Shown piece after piece: positions 1 to 12,900 of a DNA stretch of 64,000 nucleotides. Below the pieces are notes generated by a model, which made no database searches, had not been told where the DNA came from, and worked only from the letters and a program-made list of their open reading frames with translations. Origin of the DNA: Pelecanus crispus (taxonomy: Eukaryota; Chordata; Aves; Pelecaniformes; Pelecanidae). The translations under genes were made by a program, and so were the position numbers. The stretch is taken from contig NC_134648.1 in NCBI RefSeq assembly GCF_030463565.1, positions 10,271,806 through 10,335,805 of the forward strand, written 5' to 3'. Position 1 is the stretch's first letter. The number at the start of each line of letters is the position of its first letter.

Positions 1-257
1 AGAAGGAAGCTTAATGGCATTCAGGTCTGCTTGCTTTATAAGGAAAGGGAGGAAAAACAGGTGGACGTGAAGAATAGCGTGTGCAAGACTGAGGTTTTCC
101 AACCTGACTGGGATGGGTTTTATGACTCTGTTTCATCTTGAGAAACTTAACCCCTCATCTTGTCACAACAGTGGGCTGCTGAGGGGGATAAGTTGAAGAT
201 ATGTACCCCCTTCCCTTCAAAACACAAGGCAGCAGTGCTTTTGTATAGTCTAAGGAA

Positions 258-345
258 ATCATAGAATGCTTTGGGTTGGAAGGGACCTTGAGAGATCATC
301 GAGCCCAACCCCCCTGCAGTAAGCAGGGATTGAACCTGTCTGTTA
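258..345 (-). repeat. CR1 LINE 3' end fragment
   Basis: The + strand reads as the reverse complement of the avian CR1 tail. It has the 'TCATAGAATGCTTTGGGTTG' start, then GGAAGGGACC, AGATCATC and the CCAACCCCCCTGCAGT block. The element is severely 5'-truncated, and the homology fades after the 'AGCAGGGATTGAACCTG' stretch. Confidence 0.9.
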
Positions 346-1910
346 GCTTGTCTCCCCTCCTATTTTGGAGAAGGTAGTTCCTGCTCAAGTGCCAAACTTG
401 TTTTGGGTCTAAATGTCCCAGTTTTAAAGGCCTAGTGAGTTCTTGGTCCTTTTGATATGAATTTTGTTTATGAATGAATTGATTTACTCATGAGATTAAG
501 TTGATACACTGTTTTGATGGTATCTGGATAACATTTAGCTGGGAAAAGATTTGAAATAGCTCCTCATTGGCAAAATATGTTTTCTGTAAAAGCTACAGAA
601 AAGAGCTTACAAGATTTAAAAAAAATTACTTTTTCAGTTCAAAGTTTTGAAATTAGTAGGTTTATTCGACATTTCTCTGTTAATCTGCCAGAAAAAAAAA
701 TCTTTCTTAGCTTCCTCAGAAGTAACAGAGAGTTATCTGCATTGTATTCAACATCTTCTACTGAGAATAATAATGTGGATATGCAAATCTCTTGTCAATT
801 AATTAACTATAGTAGGCTTGAAAGATCCATTCTACTCTCACTTCTTGCCGTACCTTCTGCAAACAGTGCATGTGAATCTGGAAAGAGCAGATGTTCACCC
901 TTTCATTTTAAAGCATTTCAAACTATAAAATATGCCATGCTACCGACAGCTCTTTCTTCATGTCTGCAGTAATATGTTCTGTGTGATATACTTTTTTATA
1001 ATTTCCAGTGATGTGGAGATTTTATTGCTGTATGTTAAAAACAGATATGTTGTGTTACCACTGAAAAATGGCTGCATTTCAGAAGAGACAAAGTGACCTC
1101 TGTACCTTGTGGAGCTTGCCAGAATTATTCTGGGTGTAGTTGGAGGAAACTTTTGTATATGATAGATGCTACAAATGGCTATAACAGGGAAAGACAAGGA
1201 CAGTTGTGAGAAACCTGCAACTGTAATACAAACAATGATTTCTAAAGTTCTGATAGGAAAATAAATTTTTATTGCCTCAATAGATGAAGAAACGTTGCCG
1301 CAGGTGCTGATTTGGCATGAAACAGCCTAATGTTGGCTCATGCAGCGCATCAACATCACCTTTAAGACAATGATATTGCAGTAAAAATTGGCATAAGGTA
1401 TTACATCAGCTAATTGAGCGTTCATTTTGAATAGTGGCTTATTTTGTTGTGGTTAAATTAAAAGAACATTTTGGTGTAGAAGCCATGTGTCAACTACAGG
1501 AGCAGCACTTTCTTCTCTGTACATGTCCGAAGAATACTTATTTCCAGCCTTGCTAACTCATTTAAAATAGCAACCCTTACACTGTCCGTGACCTGGGAAG
1601 AACAAAGATCGCCCACACCTCTTCTCTTAGCCGACTTCCTTGCACACCAAGGGGCTGGAGGATCTGGGATAGAGGTCCTCTGAGATACCATGTGGCTACC
1701 TGCTGTGCAGAAATACATCGCAGATCCCACTGGTCCATAGCAGTTCCACAGTGACTGCTTCTCAGAGGGCTGGGGGATTCCAGCACCCTCCCTGACAATA
1801 GTGCTTTTTGAAAGCTAGGACTTAGTCACTAACAGTAGAAAACACTATGTAACTGTAAAGAGTTTTTAGTCCATATTTTGGATGACATATCCCTCATTTT
1901 GCCTCCAATC

Positions 1911-2005
1911 TTTTTCTGGTGGTTTTTGGGTTTTTTGTTTTGTTTTGTTTTGGTTGGTGGTTTGTTGTTTTTGGGTGGTTTTTTGTTTTTGGTTTTTTTT
2001 TTTTT
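1911..2005. repeat. G/T-rich low-complexity tract
   Basis: About 95 bases composed almost only of T and G, with several TTTTG steps, ending in a run of about 13 T. The complementary strand is an A/C-rich tract that gives lysine-rich chance reading frames. It is probably a decayed simple repeat or retroelement tail inside the intron. Confidence 0.85.
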
Positions 2006-3889
2006 GAGACAGTGTGGAAGAACACATGATATGTTTCTGCTCTGGAGACAATTGTGCTACAAAATATATTTTTCTCCTCTTTGCACACCCTGATTGCATC
2101 CATAGCCCTTCTGGCCTAGGACTGCATGGGAGGTCATTGAGAACTTATAAATTGCTGGTTTTATGGAGACTGCTTTGTGGATGGGCGTCACTGTTTGAGT
2201 CTTTCTGTCTCTATGTATGAGCCCAAGCAGCATTCCCAGTATCTATCAGAGTAGTCAGCATAACCCTCTTGCAGAGTGTTCAGAGCCAAGCTGTAAATTA
2301 CATTCTGGGGGGCAGATATTTGAAGCAACCAGTAAGTGATGCTGATTTCTATCAATTATTCTCTGTTTGAAGTTCGGGGGAATGCCCATGTCTTGCCATT
2401 CTGTCGGCACCTCTTACGCAGTGGTATCATTTACTGAGGACAATTAGTGACAATATTCAAATGATGTGCAGTTGGAGGGGAGACGAATTGTATTTTCTCT
2501 GCATTGACTCTAGTACAGAGCCAGTGCCCATCTATGCAACATTACTGTACTCCCATTCCTCAGTGAAAAGGAGTTGTACTTTATTGTGTTCTTATGGGGT
2601 TTACTGGCTCTTCTGCTTTCACATAAATTATGTTATTTTTACTATATTCTGCGAATCTGAAAAGTAAAATACATATCCACATATTATAGCTCAGTACTCA
2701 AAGCACACCATCCACATGCTTTATTTACTACCTGATAAAGATGATACAGAGCTTTTCTACCCAGGATTTAGGAATGAGAATTTTATGACCACAGTGTAGC
2801 AGTGGTACACTGCTGGTGTCTGTCTCTGAATCTAAACAGACACTAGAGGAAGGAATTCTTACTGGACAAGCAAGTTGTTTGTATTTTATTCTAAACTTGG
2901 CAAATACATGGAGTTAAGATGACTTCTCTCAAGAGAAATAGTGGGAACACACGGTAAGATGCTGGTCTTCCAGACAGCCTAGTTATATCCTGTGGATAAT
3001 CTGAGTAATTGCAGCAAGAACCACATTGTTTCATGCATCTCTGTGAGCCCTGTAAACCCTACCTGAAAGAGCAGATGTAACCGTATCCAGAGATTTGGCT
3101 GAGCCTCATACTAGGAAGGCTGGTTTCTCCCACCGAACCTGGAGTATGATAGTGGAATTTTAGTAGGTGGCTTCCTGGACATCCCTATGCATACATCTGG
3201 ATCAAGATAAAACAGATTTGGTGTCAAAAAGTTGCCTTGGAAATATTAAGTTGTAGCTGCATAATTTTTTGTAGTCATAGACTGTTCCTGGAAAAGGAAT
3301 TGAGCAGGAAGACCCTTGGTATTTTTTTATGGAAGCACTGAAGTTTTATGATGGGGTTGTTGAGATTACAGCCTTTTAAGTGTATCGCTCACTCATTTTG
3401 ATAGGTTTTGTGCCTAGAGATATTAAGACAGTTTTACTGTGTAAACTGAATGCTCTGTAACCTGCTGTTGGAAAGAACGGTGCACTACTCTGAAACCCAT
3501 GGTAACAACAGCTAAAAATTGAATACAAGGAAGCAAATGTAAGAGGGAAAAAAGCCTTTTTTTTCTAATGATTGAAAGCTTTGATGAAGATCAGCTGTTA
3601 CAAGGATCAAGTCCTAAGGACTAAGTTCTCATATCTTTATCTGAAGGCTGTGCATGATTATGCAGACAACTGCAAATCTTGCCTTCTCCAGTACTTCCCA
3701 GCATTATAGAGATGTTCTAATCAGATGATGGGAGCCTTACATCCAACCGATGGTGATCACATTCTCACCAATAATAAAAAATAATAATTAAAAAAAAAAA
3801 GACTGACGCCAGTTACTTCATAAGCATTATCTTCTAATTTATAACTGAAAATGTCAGTTATTAATTATATCTACTCTCTTTCTTAATAG

Positions 3890-4041
3890 GAAATACCGTA
3901 CCAGCAGTGTTTGCCATACCAGCAGCAAACCGACCTGGCTTCACAGGATATTTTATCCCAACACCACCCACTGCATACAGGAACCAAGCCTGGATGCCCT
4001 ATGCTGGAGAGAATGAATTACCAGGGCAGTGGGCAGACTCA
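3890..4041 (+). CDS. KIAA1549L: KIAA1549L penultimate coding exon (cytoplasmic tail)
   Basis: This 152-base internal exon encodes about 50 residues of the C-terminal tail of the KIAA1549-like protein (UPF0606/DUF3827 family). The family consists of large single-pass membrane proteins of poorly known function. The acceptor is a strong pyrimidine tract plus TAG at 3887-3889. The donor is TCA|GTAAGC at 4042. The exon opens with the last two bases of a split codon and ends in phase 0, which matches the phase-0 start of the exon at 7858. The peptide reads NTVPAVFAIPAANRPGF, then a GYFIPTPPTAYRN segment, and ends GENELPGQWADS. It is proline- and aromatic-rich, with no membrane segment. Reading on into the intron meets a stop at 4111-4113. 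The identification rests on recalled similarity to the human tail and on the neighbouring C11orf91. The paralogue KIAA1549 is the main alternative and is less likely given the synteny. Confidence 0.85.
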
Positions 4042-7000
4042 GTAAGCATCCTTGCTTTTCTAACTACATATATTTTCTGTGATTTGCAGAGGAGGGATTT
4101 TAAGCAATGCTAAGTGATCAGCAAAGAATCTGAGCAAGTTAATTCTTCCCTGAATGGTAATAATCTCTAGTAGTGATAAGTTATGAGAGGGGGCATAGAT
4201 ACTTTAGCTGCCCATCCCATGAACTGTAAGTAAGGTCTTTTAGAGAGTTAAGTAATTCGCTAGGTTAGGGGCTGGCACCCATTCAAAGTTGGTGGGTTAG
4301 GTACCGTTTTTCTTTCCCAAGACAGTGGTTAAATATTTGGATAGGCGCATAGCAGGATTAGGTGATGCTGTCTCTCAAGGTGGCCTTGTGGTGTTTGGAA
4401 ACTGGGGAGCATCTTTCCCTCCTGGGGGCTTGTCTCAAAACAGCCCGGCTCCTGAATCCTACGTCCTGGCTCTGCCACAGTCCTGCTGCGCAGTGTTTCA
4501 AGTCCTTCTGCAGGCTGCAGTGACAGATCATAAATTAAATAATTAATTGCACAATCCTAGTCTGGGACAGATGTAATTTTTAGCCCAAAGTACACCTACA
4601 TTTCAAAGAAATAAGGTTGAGACATCCTAAAATGAATTGCAGTAATTTATCATGTTTGAAACAATTTCTAAAATTCAGGGCTTTTTTTCCACTAAGGAAA
4701 AAAAGATCAGTTCTGCTGCTTGAGCTTACATCTGGTATTTATGCAGAACCAAGTCAGTTAAACAAACTGGGAGATGAATTCTATTTCCTTGTGCATATCA
4801 TCAACAGAATATTTTAGTGAATTGCAGTTGGAGTCTAATAGTTGGCTTTGAGCGGCTAAGCAAGGGACAACATGGTCATATAAATGTTCCTGGGGGCGGG
4901 TATTTGTTGCCAAGTCTTTAATACTGCTCCTGGTGCCTGTGAGGAAAAGAATTCAGTTTGACGGTCAGGTGCAAGTCTGAATTTGTAGGCTGACCTGTCA
5001 AGAAAAAAGAATTATGTTCATCTGAGCACATTTGCTGATGTGCCCCAGACACCTGGAGGCTTTTGATGCTGTCATACAGATTCCCTTCCCAGAGCTGCCC
5101 TTTTCATTGTTTTATTTATTTGGGGTTTTTGGTTTTTTTGGTTGTTTTTAACCCTGCTGACATTTTAAATGCAGGAGGCCTGTTGTGTCTGAGCAATCAT
5201 TTTAAACTTTTTCTTTAAGAAGAAGAAAAAAAACCCTTAACAAAATAGGAAAAGTAATTTACTTATCTTCCATTCTTTTTCCCTTTTGTATCCCTACCCC
5301 TTGGCTGCAGTCCATGAAAAAAGAGTCAGATATCACTTGTCAAAAGGGGACACTGAAAACAAACTGGACAAAACTGGAACACAAGTCTCCAGCCCCCAGT
5401 TCCTTCCTCTGGAAGGAGAAGAGTGTAGCCCTGTTGTGGGTTTCCCTGTCTACAGGGTGGGAAGGGCAGTTAGTGCCAGTGGACCATACACAAAGGAATG
5501 GAGAGGAATGCCAGAAGCTGTCTGAAAAATAACTGTGGCAATACAAAATTCAAAGGGAACAAATACTCCTTTTAACTTCACTTACCCATTACGGACCTTT
5601 ACCAACTTCTTGTTACTCAGACTTTCAGCCCTCATGTGACTTTGCAGGAGAAGAGATAAAAATGTAAAACCAAAACACTTCAGTTTCTACAATGAATTTA
5701 CACCTCCCAATGACTGCAAATCTGGCAAGCAATTGTCTTTATTTGAAAATCATTACTAGAAGAACTAGTAACAGTGATAGCAACATAATACAGTAAGAAA
5801 GCCTGAATAAAACTGCAAAAACAAAGATCTAAAGTAATACTCAGAGTTTGAGTTTCTGGATGCTTGCTGGTTTCTGAGTGTCTATATTATAGCTCAATCA
5901 TGCTTCCAAAGTTTTCTTGACAATTAGTAAGAACAGAGGCTTAATATCTATAAGATGAAAACTGAAATTCTTTACTTTTCATGCACTAGCTGGACTGTAA
6001 ACAAGGGGACATAGGAAACAGGAGATCTGACAACAAAGAATTATCATATAAGCTCAATTTACTGTAATGTACTATTTTCTCAGTTAAAAGGTAAGTATTG
6101 AAACACTAAGTTTTGTGGGAGAAAGGAACTGTATCCAACAAAGCTCTAATTTTCCAAATTGCTAGATGCTGCTTACTGAAAGTAGTAACCTGGTGGCCTC
6201 TAGTGGTGTGTTCACATGTCGTACTACTAAAATGTTTGTCCTGTTTTTCATATCATGCCTACTTCCTACGTTTGTCTCATCACACCACACTGAACATGTT
6301 TGGCATTCTCTTCATTGCTTGATGGATATCCGAGATCGTATAGAGCATGTATAAATCCTAGTGGTCAGGTTTTCACAGGTTCTTAGATGCCTGAAGTGGC
6401 AAGATTTTCAAAATCACCCAAGGGATTGTTAAACTCTCCCAGGGCCAGAGCCAAAATGGGATTTAAGCAAAAGTCCAAAGCTGTCATTCTGAAGTCAGTG
6501 CTGAGGTCCCATGTTCCCCATAAGGTATATAAAATGGGCAGATGTTTCACATCTTGACATTTCAGTTTGCTTGCAGACGCCTAAAATTCTGAAATTCTGC
6601 TTCTGGCATACCCACCAAAGCCTTAGCCCTGGTGGGAGAAGCACCTTACACCTCAGCCTGACTGAAATTAAAAATTAGCTGAGACATCTGCCTGGCCACC
6701 TGTATTATATGCTTATACAAGACCTTAATATATTTGGAAAGTCAAAACCATGTGTTTTTCCCATTTAAAGCAAAAAGAATTACAAAGTTAACTTTTTAGT
6801 GATTAAACATTGTGGAAACTTATCAGTTAGTTATAAGTGTAGTATTCCGAGTGTAGTGTAGATAAGTGTAGTTTTCTGAGTCACTCAGTTCATAAAAAAG
6901 CATCGCTGAAATTTCCTTACTTACCTGTCATTGGCATGGACTAGCATGATCAGCTGGTAAGATATTTCTTAAGGAGAAATTATCTTGTGCTAGTAATAGG

Positions 7001-7857
7001 TTATGGGTTGTCTTCTGTAACAACATAAAGCCTTCTTCAAAATGAAGGGCTGAAGATTCCTGTTTTATAGACTTTTGCAAAACATAAATAAAACCTATTT
7101 TTATTTGATGCATTAAAAACTCTTGAGGACTATAAAGACTGGTATTGTGGTTTGTGGATTTGTGAAGGAAATTTAATATCTCACAGTGACTAAAGGGCCT
7201 AGGTTATTTTAGTTTTAGCCATTGTAATGTGGGGCTGAAATCAGTGAAGTTACAACAGAGTAATTCTCTTAAACATGACCAGAAATCCTGATATTTCTGA
7301 GAAGTCAAACCCCCTTTTCAGTGTTGAGTTGCCAGGTTGGCATACCTGAGCTTATTCTTGTTGTCTAGATCTAGTGAGTTTTTGTTAGGAACAGTAAATC
7401 CAGAGACATGGCTTGGCTGACTTGGGTTAGACAGTGGCTGCAAATCAGCAAATTCCACTTTTCTAGGCTTTTCAGTGTCCTGAAACTAGTGGTGCTGTCT
7501 GTTTAAAACTGAAATGTTTGGGAGGAATAGTAAGCAGAGAACACGCTTTCTGAAAAGCCTTCTCCCTTTGACTTTTTGTAGCGATGATAAATTAGGACAT
7601 GCAATGTTTCCCCTGCTAGGTGTTTTTGCTGCCACAGTCTGGGGAGTTGAGTAGCCGGTACATTGACATATATGCATAAATGGCACATGCCAAGACGACA
7701 TTTGTAAATGGATGCTTAGGAGTATGAGGTTTACCTTGTCTTCATATTGTCCTATCTGTTACATCTTATTCTGCCCTGGGGAGGTTTGTGTTACCTGGCA
7801 GGTGGCACTACGGATCAACTGTTCTGTATAATTTTGTGTAATTATAATGCTCTACAG
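4042..7857 (+). other. KIAA1549L: KIAA1549L last intron
   Basis: A 3.8-kb intron with a GTAAGC donor and a TCTACAG acceptor. It is mostly unique AT-rich sequence with a T/G-rich stretch near 5119-5152. A weak MIR-like similarity near 6400-6520 was too faint to call. Short open frames (for example 4325-4546 and 5286-5525) have no domain, no conserved motif and no paired splice sites. Confidence 0.75.
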
Positions 7858-8139
7858 GTTCCACTACCTGGATACATTGAGGCTTATCCGAGGCCCCGCT
7901 ACCAACATAATTCTCCTTCGCGACTTCCTCGCCAATACAGCCAGCAAGCGAGCATGCATCCTAGCCTGGAACAAGCTCCTTTGCCGTCCACCGCAGCTTC
8001 TCAGCAGAGCCTGACAGAAAATGACCCATCCGATGCTCCTCTCACCAACATTTCTACAGCTGCCCTCGTCAAGGCAATAAGAGAAGAAGTTGCTAAACTG
8101 GCCAAGAAGCAAACAGATATGTTTGAGTTCCAGGTTTAG
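7858..8139 (+). CDS. KIAA1549L: KIAA1549L terminal coding exon, with stop codon
   Basis: This last coding exon gives 93 residues and a TAG stop at 8137-8139. It begins in phase 0 after the acceptor CTCTACAG at 7850-7857, so the joined reading runs from ...QWADS into VPLPGYIEAYPRPRY without a break. The order of features is a Pro/Tyr/Arg-rich stretch (PGYIEAYPRPRY, then SRLPRQYSQ), a Ser/Gln-rich linker, then an acidic NDPSDAPLTNIS turn. A predicted amphipathic helix (AALVKAIREEVAKLAKKQ) and the C-terminus MFEFQV follow. The last residues fit a hydrophobic-x-hydrophobic PDZ-binding pattern, which is inference only. The tail would face the cytoplasm in this membrane-protein family. The open frame extends upstream to 7747, but that part is intron: it lies before the acceptor and is not proline-rich like the tail. 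No frameshift or internal stop is seen. Confidence 0.87.
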   Translation, partial: VPLPGYIEAYPRPRYQHNSPSRLPRQYSQQASMHPSLEQAPLPSTAASQQSLTENDPSDAPLTNISTAALVKAIREEVAKLAKKQTDMFEFQV

Positions 8140-9946
8140 TATCTTTTGTGCACAGTACTTGTATCATGCAACCTGGGGTAGCCAAGAAAGTGACTGCTTT
8201 AATTTTCAGTTACAAACTTGCTGTGAATTCTGCCAAAGTGATGGCATGTTTCTCTGTCTGAAAAGTCAACAACATGAAATGACCTGAAGTAGAGCAACAG
8301 GACTCTGAAGATAAGGAATTCTGCTCGCCAGCTAAGGAAATGCTGCCAGGTAACTGTTTAATACAGATAAGATTGATGATATGCAATTGTTTGTCACTTA
8401 GCTCTCATATTTTGACCTATCATCACCAGAGAGGCTGCTGAACGTGTCTGCACTGCACGACGTTTCATTTGCAGGCCCAGAGGTAGAGCTGCTGAAAATC
8501 ACTTCTGCATGTCAAAACTTTGATTAAAGAAGAAAATACAGTAGAACATGGTTAGCTAAAGGCCATGGTAGGTGTGATGGTGGCCATCTTAATTTTTTGC
8601 TGCAAGACACTATATAAGGGATGCTGATTTCAGCAATGCAGAGTCATTCAGCCTTTCCATTTTACAGACCGTATTCAAACCAAAAGAATTTGAGATGAGT
8701 AAGTAACAAATAAATGTCCTGTAAATAGCCCCAATTCTCCTCATCCTATTAACAGTACAAAGAAGTGAAAGAAGACTGTGAAGAAGGTTAATGATATTTT
8801 GATAATCAGTGGCTACCTTGTCCCTGAATGCCACTGATGAGTTATGGTGGAGATTTTTTTCAGCGTGAGAAAATACAATGCATGAAGAGCCAGCAAAGGA
8901 TATTGGTGCTAGAAGCTTCCAGGATAAATGAAAAAAGGTTATTTGCATTTGCTCTGTATTCAGGCTTTTCACTCTGAATGCATGTCAAGCTGGGAAACCT
9001 GAGACCTTTGAGCAAGTCTTTCCAACCTGGAATAATGAGTACACCTGCTTGGACAAGAAAACCACTGTTTAACACAGTGCTTTTTTCTCTTTCTTAAACA
9101 ATGATATCTACTAAAGTGATGCCAGAAAGTGCTACCTGAAGCTGCAGTTGATTTTGATTACACTAGAATAGTGAATGCACACCTAGGAAGTTCTGAATGT
9201 AGAGGACCTGATTATTATATTAACATGTAAATAAGTAAACGGTTACATGGATTAACAAAAATAGAACTAATGTTCTGTGAAAAAGAGAGCATTTCCAGAA
9301 CTTATACTGACTTTATATTGTGCAAGATAAAGGTCACTAATTGTTAAACTGCATTGTTGTATGAATCCAATCCCAAAAGAAAATCAAACCATTTGAATGG
9401 GACAATAGTTCATCTTTTGCAGTTGTACAAAACAGTTGGAGATCATGAACAATTGTTTTCAGTTCCTTGGGCAATTAGCTTCGGGAACTGACGTTGTTGC
9501 AAAATACATTGTGTTGGGCATGTTTGATGTCAACTGGAGTTAAAGGTAATGTCCTTCATTTCAGTAAGTTACTTAGTTATCCTCAATTGCTTATGCTATT
9601 TTGTCTGATCATTTCATTTCCCTGAGTTTCTTTGGTCTTTACTGAGGTGAGAAAGGGAAATTGGTTTAGCTTTTTGGCCATCAGTAAAATGAGAGGAGGA
9701 GAGGAGACTAGAATAGGGGATAGAAGAAGAAATTGATGAAGCACAAACTTTTAAAGCAGAGCTATTTTTTCCCCAAATAATTATATTATAAACCCTGACT
9801 GAGATTGTGATACATACGTATCCTAGAATATACAGATATCTTCTGCTCTAATACCTTAAATATTGCAGAAGCTTTTGGTATGCTAGCTAATCTTTCAACA
9901 AATGTGAAATTTCATTTTTATTATTTAAAAATCAGATATAAATAAA
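8140..9946 (+). other. KIAA1549L: Probable KIAA1549L 3' UTR
   Basis: Non-coding, AT-rich and free of recognisable repeats directly after the stop codon. AATAAA hexamers on the sense strand occur at 8709-8714 and 9941-9946. The second is followed by a T/G-rich stretch, as expected of a cleavage site. Further AATAAA candidates lie beyond (for example near 16886), so the UTR may be longer. The boundary is inference. Confidence 0.5.
9941..9946 (+). terminator. KIAA1549L: Candidate polyadenylation signal
   Basis: AATAAA followed within 30 bases by a T/G-rich element (TGTATTTTTGTAATTT...). It is the best-looking cleavage context in the first 2 kb after the KIAA1549L stop codon. The upstream AATAAA at 8709-8714 is a possible proximal site. 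Confidence 0.4.
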
Positions 9947-12900
9947 ATGTATTTTTGTAATTTCTATGTATATATGTGCTGTATATTTATATGTGACTAG
10001 TCTGCCATAGTCAGAAAATTTCCATAATCCAAGAGCAAAAAAAAAAAAGAAAAAAAAAAAAAAGACCCTGGTAATTTTAATGATCAGTATAAACATGCTA
10101 TGTCTGGAGTACACAAATATACATTTGGATGACTTGGATATTAAACAACCAAAGAAACTCAATCTTTCATATAAATACATCTAGTACAGACAGACTGCTG
10201 TCTCAGTTACCTGTCAGCTAACTAATACTGATCTTATCAGTATAATACAATACATCCAAATGTGTTTTTGTCTTGAATTAATAGCTGCCTAAAAGTATCA
10301 CACTTTAAAATAACAACTTAAAAATACTGTGCCAAACTCAGCATAAAAAGACCAGTTCTGGTTGGCTTCAGTGGGAACTTCACTCACCGAGAGCAAGGCT
10401 GAGTTTCTCTATTAGGATTTGTCTATATGTGCAAGTTTCACTAGAATCCCTTGAACAATAGTCTGCTTTTTTTTTTTTTTCCAGTCATTTAAATCACCAT
10501 AACATAAGTGCAGACATAATTGAAGAACGGCTTACTTTTATTTAGCCTAAGCTGGTTCATAACTGGCTTAAGCTAACTTGGTAAGTGAAATCTACACTAA
10601 ATTGTGCCAGCCACATTTTGCATCAGCTTTATTACCTCAGTTTCTGAACGATTCCTCTATTTAGCCCAGTGAAATTTTGCAAGTAGATAGGCTGTTCTAT
10701 GCAATGGGAGTGAAATGTGCTGTTATCTTAGACTCCAGTTTTGCAGAGTTATCCTAAAGCTGGAAGTACGGAAGCAGCAGCAATGTAGCTGGGAAGGGTA
10801 ATGTTACGATGTATTCCCAAAAGAGTCACAGGAGCGGGGACATACTAGATTTAAACAGCATCTTTGGGACACTTAGTTCTGCTTGTAAATCTGTACCAAT
10901 TCTTAAATTTAAGTGATTTAGTAGTTCTATTGAAAAACGTGTGAGGATAAAGCCAAGCATATATCTTGCCACACTGCAAATTAAAAAGTTTGGAAATTAC
11001 GTAGATGTACAGGGTTTGAATGCCTACATGCAAACAAAATGAAAAAATAGAAAAAACCCAAATAAAAATATTTAAATAGCCTTCTAGAAAGACAAACCAT
11101 TTCAGTAAAGTTAAACAAAGTACTCTTCATACTACTGAGGAAGACCTGTTAGACTTTCAAAATTAATTTTGTTTCGTATTGTATTGATGATGTGTAGTCT
11201 ATTGAATATTCCCTCAACCATCACTCTAAAACCATTGTGGTGCACTTTATTCACAAAAACATTTTACATTCTTCATTCATAATGGCTTTTTATCTTGTTT
11301 GTAACGTGTTTCTGGGTTTTTTTTTTTGGTTTGTTTTTTTTTTAAGTACAAAGTAAGATTATATCAAGACAGTAAGGAAAACAGTAAGGACATTCCTGGG
11401 AAAGAAAAATCATGCTGTAATATTTATACTGTCTGAGCACAAAGCAATGATAAAGTGAAAATATAGTGTACAAATAATTTGTAATATAATAAACATTTTG
11501 TATGGCTACAATTACAATATAGTTTTTCAATATTGATTTCAAAGAAGAAAGTATACCTATTTAAAGTTATAACCTCATCAAAATATATTCATGCCATTTT
11601 TACTGATAAAAATTTAGTCATTAGGGTTTTTCTACTAAATGTCCCAATTTTCTTTAAAGTTATGTTAAAAGTTTAGGTGAAAATACTGGTTTTTGTGTAC
11701 AAAAATGTTGATGTTCTGACTGCTATTTGTCTTCAGACTTGTAAATCATCAGTGGAAACATGTGCAAATGAAATGCACGTAAAATGTGCATTTGTATGTG
11801 TATGTGTGTAATGACCACTGTCAGTAGGTATATTATGTGTGACATTTATTAACATCAGTAGAACAGTAACTTTAAGAGGATAAGAGGGGGCTCTTTGACA
11901 GTCATTTTTTGAGAAAAACATATCTGGATTTGAGAGAAGCTCTAGCACTCAGTGTAGAAATTTGAATAATATTTGTATCTAATAATATCATGGATAGAAC
12001 TTGATAGAAGTGCATGTAAATCCTCTACATAGAAATGGGGAAATTATCATAAGTAATGACCATTTCTTTTTCAGACTAACTTTGAGAAGGTAAGACATGG
12101 AGGGAAGAAAATGTAAGATAAAAAGGCAAAGCAGGTAGAAAAAGCAGCACTGGACTGAGTGGCAGAACTGAAGTGAGGCCTCTGTCTTGTTTAAGGCTCA
12201 ACACATACAAACCAACTACAGTTTTTGTTATATTTCAATATGTCTAACTGTAAAGAATTAATTACATTTTAATGCACATTTTTAGTCCCACATTGCAAAC
12301 AGAAGCTGGCAGTTAGCTCCTGTAAAAGTCTGGGGGAGCTTGAAAGCAGCAAGTTTTCTGAGCTAGCAGAAGTCACTTCATTTTGCTGACTTTGTTCATC
12401 CTGCACACGTCTGAGCAGCTCTGAGTCCAAGGATGCTGAAATCGGTTACGATCCTGACCTTGCATTTCTTGTACATAAACAAATCTCAGTGGCTTCCCAT
12501 ACCTCAGTGACATGACATGGATAGGAAGAGAACAAGTGTGAGGTAATATGAAGGATATTAACAGGTCAGGAGTACCTTAACGGTCTAGAAGCCATGGATC
12601 TTCTGTTGTGTGCTAACTCATACCTACTAGAAAATAGTTGTGCTTGGCAGCTGTCCTTGGCAAGGTGCGCTCCTTTCATTGTCAATGGCCAATATGTATA
12701 AATTAAGAGTCAGTCCTATCACAAGAGAGTGTATCAATTAATGCTTCCACTCCTTTGTGTAAGCCATGTGCATTCTCTCTGTAGGTCCACAGGAGAGAGT
12801 GCCATAATTAACATGAGTGGTTTCCAGTTACTTAGAGTAATCTCTTGTAATAAAACACCAAGTAGTATGGCATCTTATACAAATTCTACTACACCATTAG

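Larger units (their letters stand above)
1..3889 (+). other. KIAA1549L: KIAA1549L intron (3' part)
   Basis: AT-rich non-coding sequence upstream of the penultimate coding exon. It ends in a pyrimidine tract and TAG acceptor at 3871-3889. It contains a CR1 tail at 258-345 and a G/T-rich low-complexity tract at 1911-2005. A 131-codon open frame at 577-972 has no recognisable domain or splice context, so I treat it as chance. The preceding exon must lie outside the window, because the exon at 3890 starts with two bases of a split codon. Confidence 0.7.

Noticed and set aside
577-972. 131-codon + strand frame
   Set aside because: It lies in an intron, with no splice context or recognisable family.
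7747-7857. 5' extension of the last KIAA1549L frame
   Set aside because: It precedes a clear CTCTACAG acceptor, and the phase-0 exon junction explains the reading.
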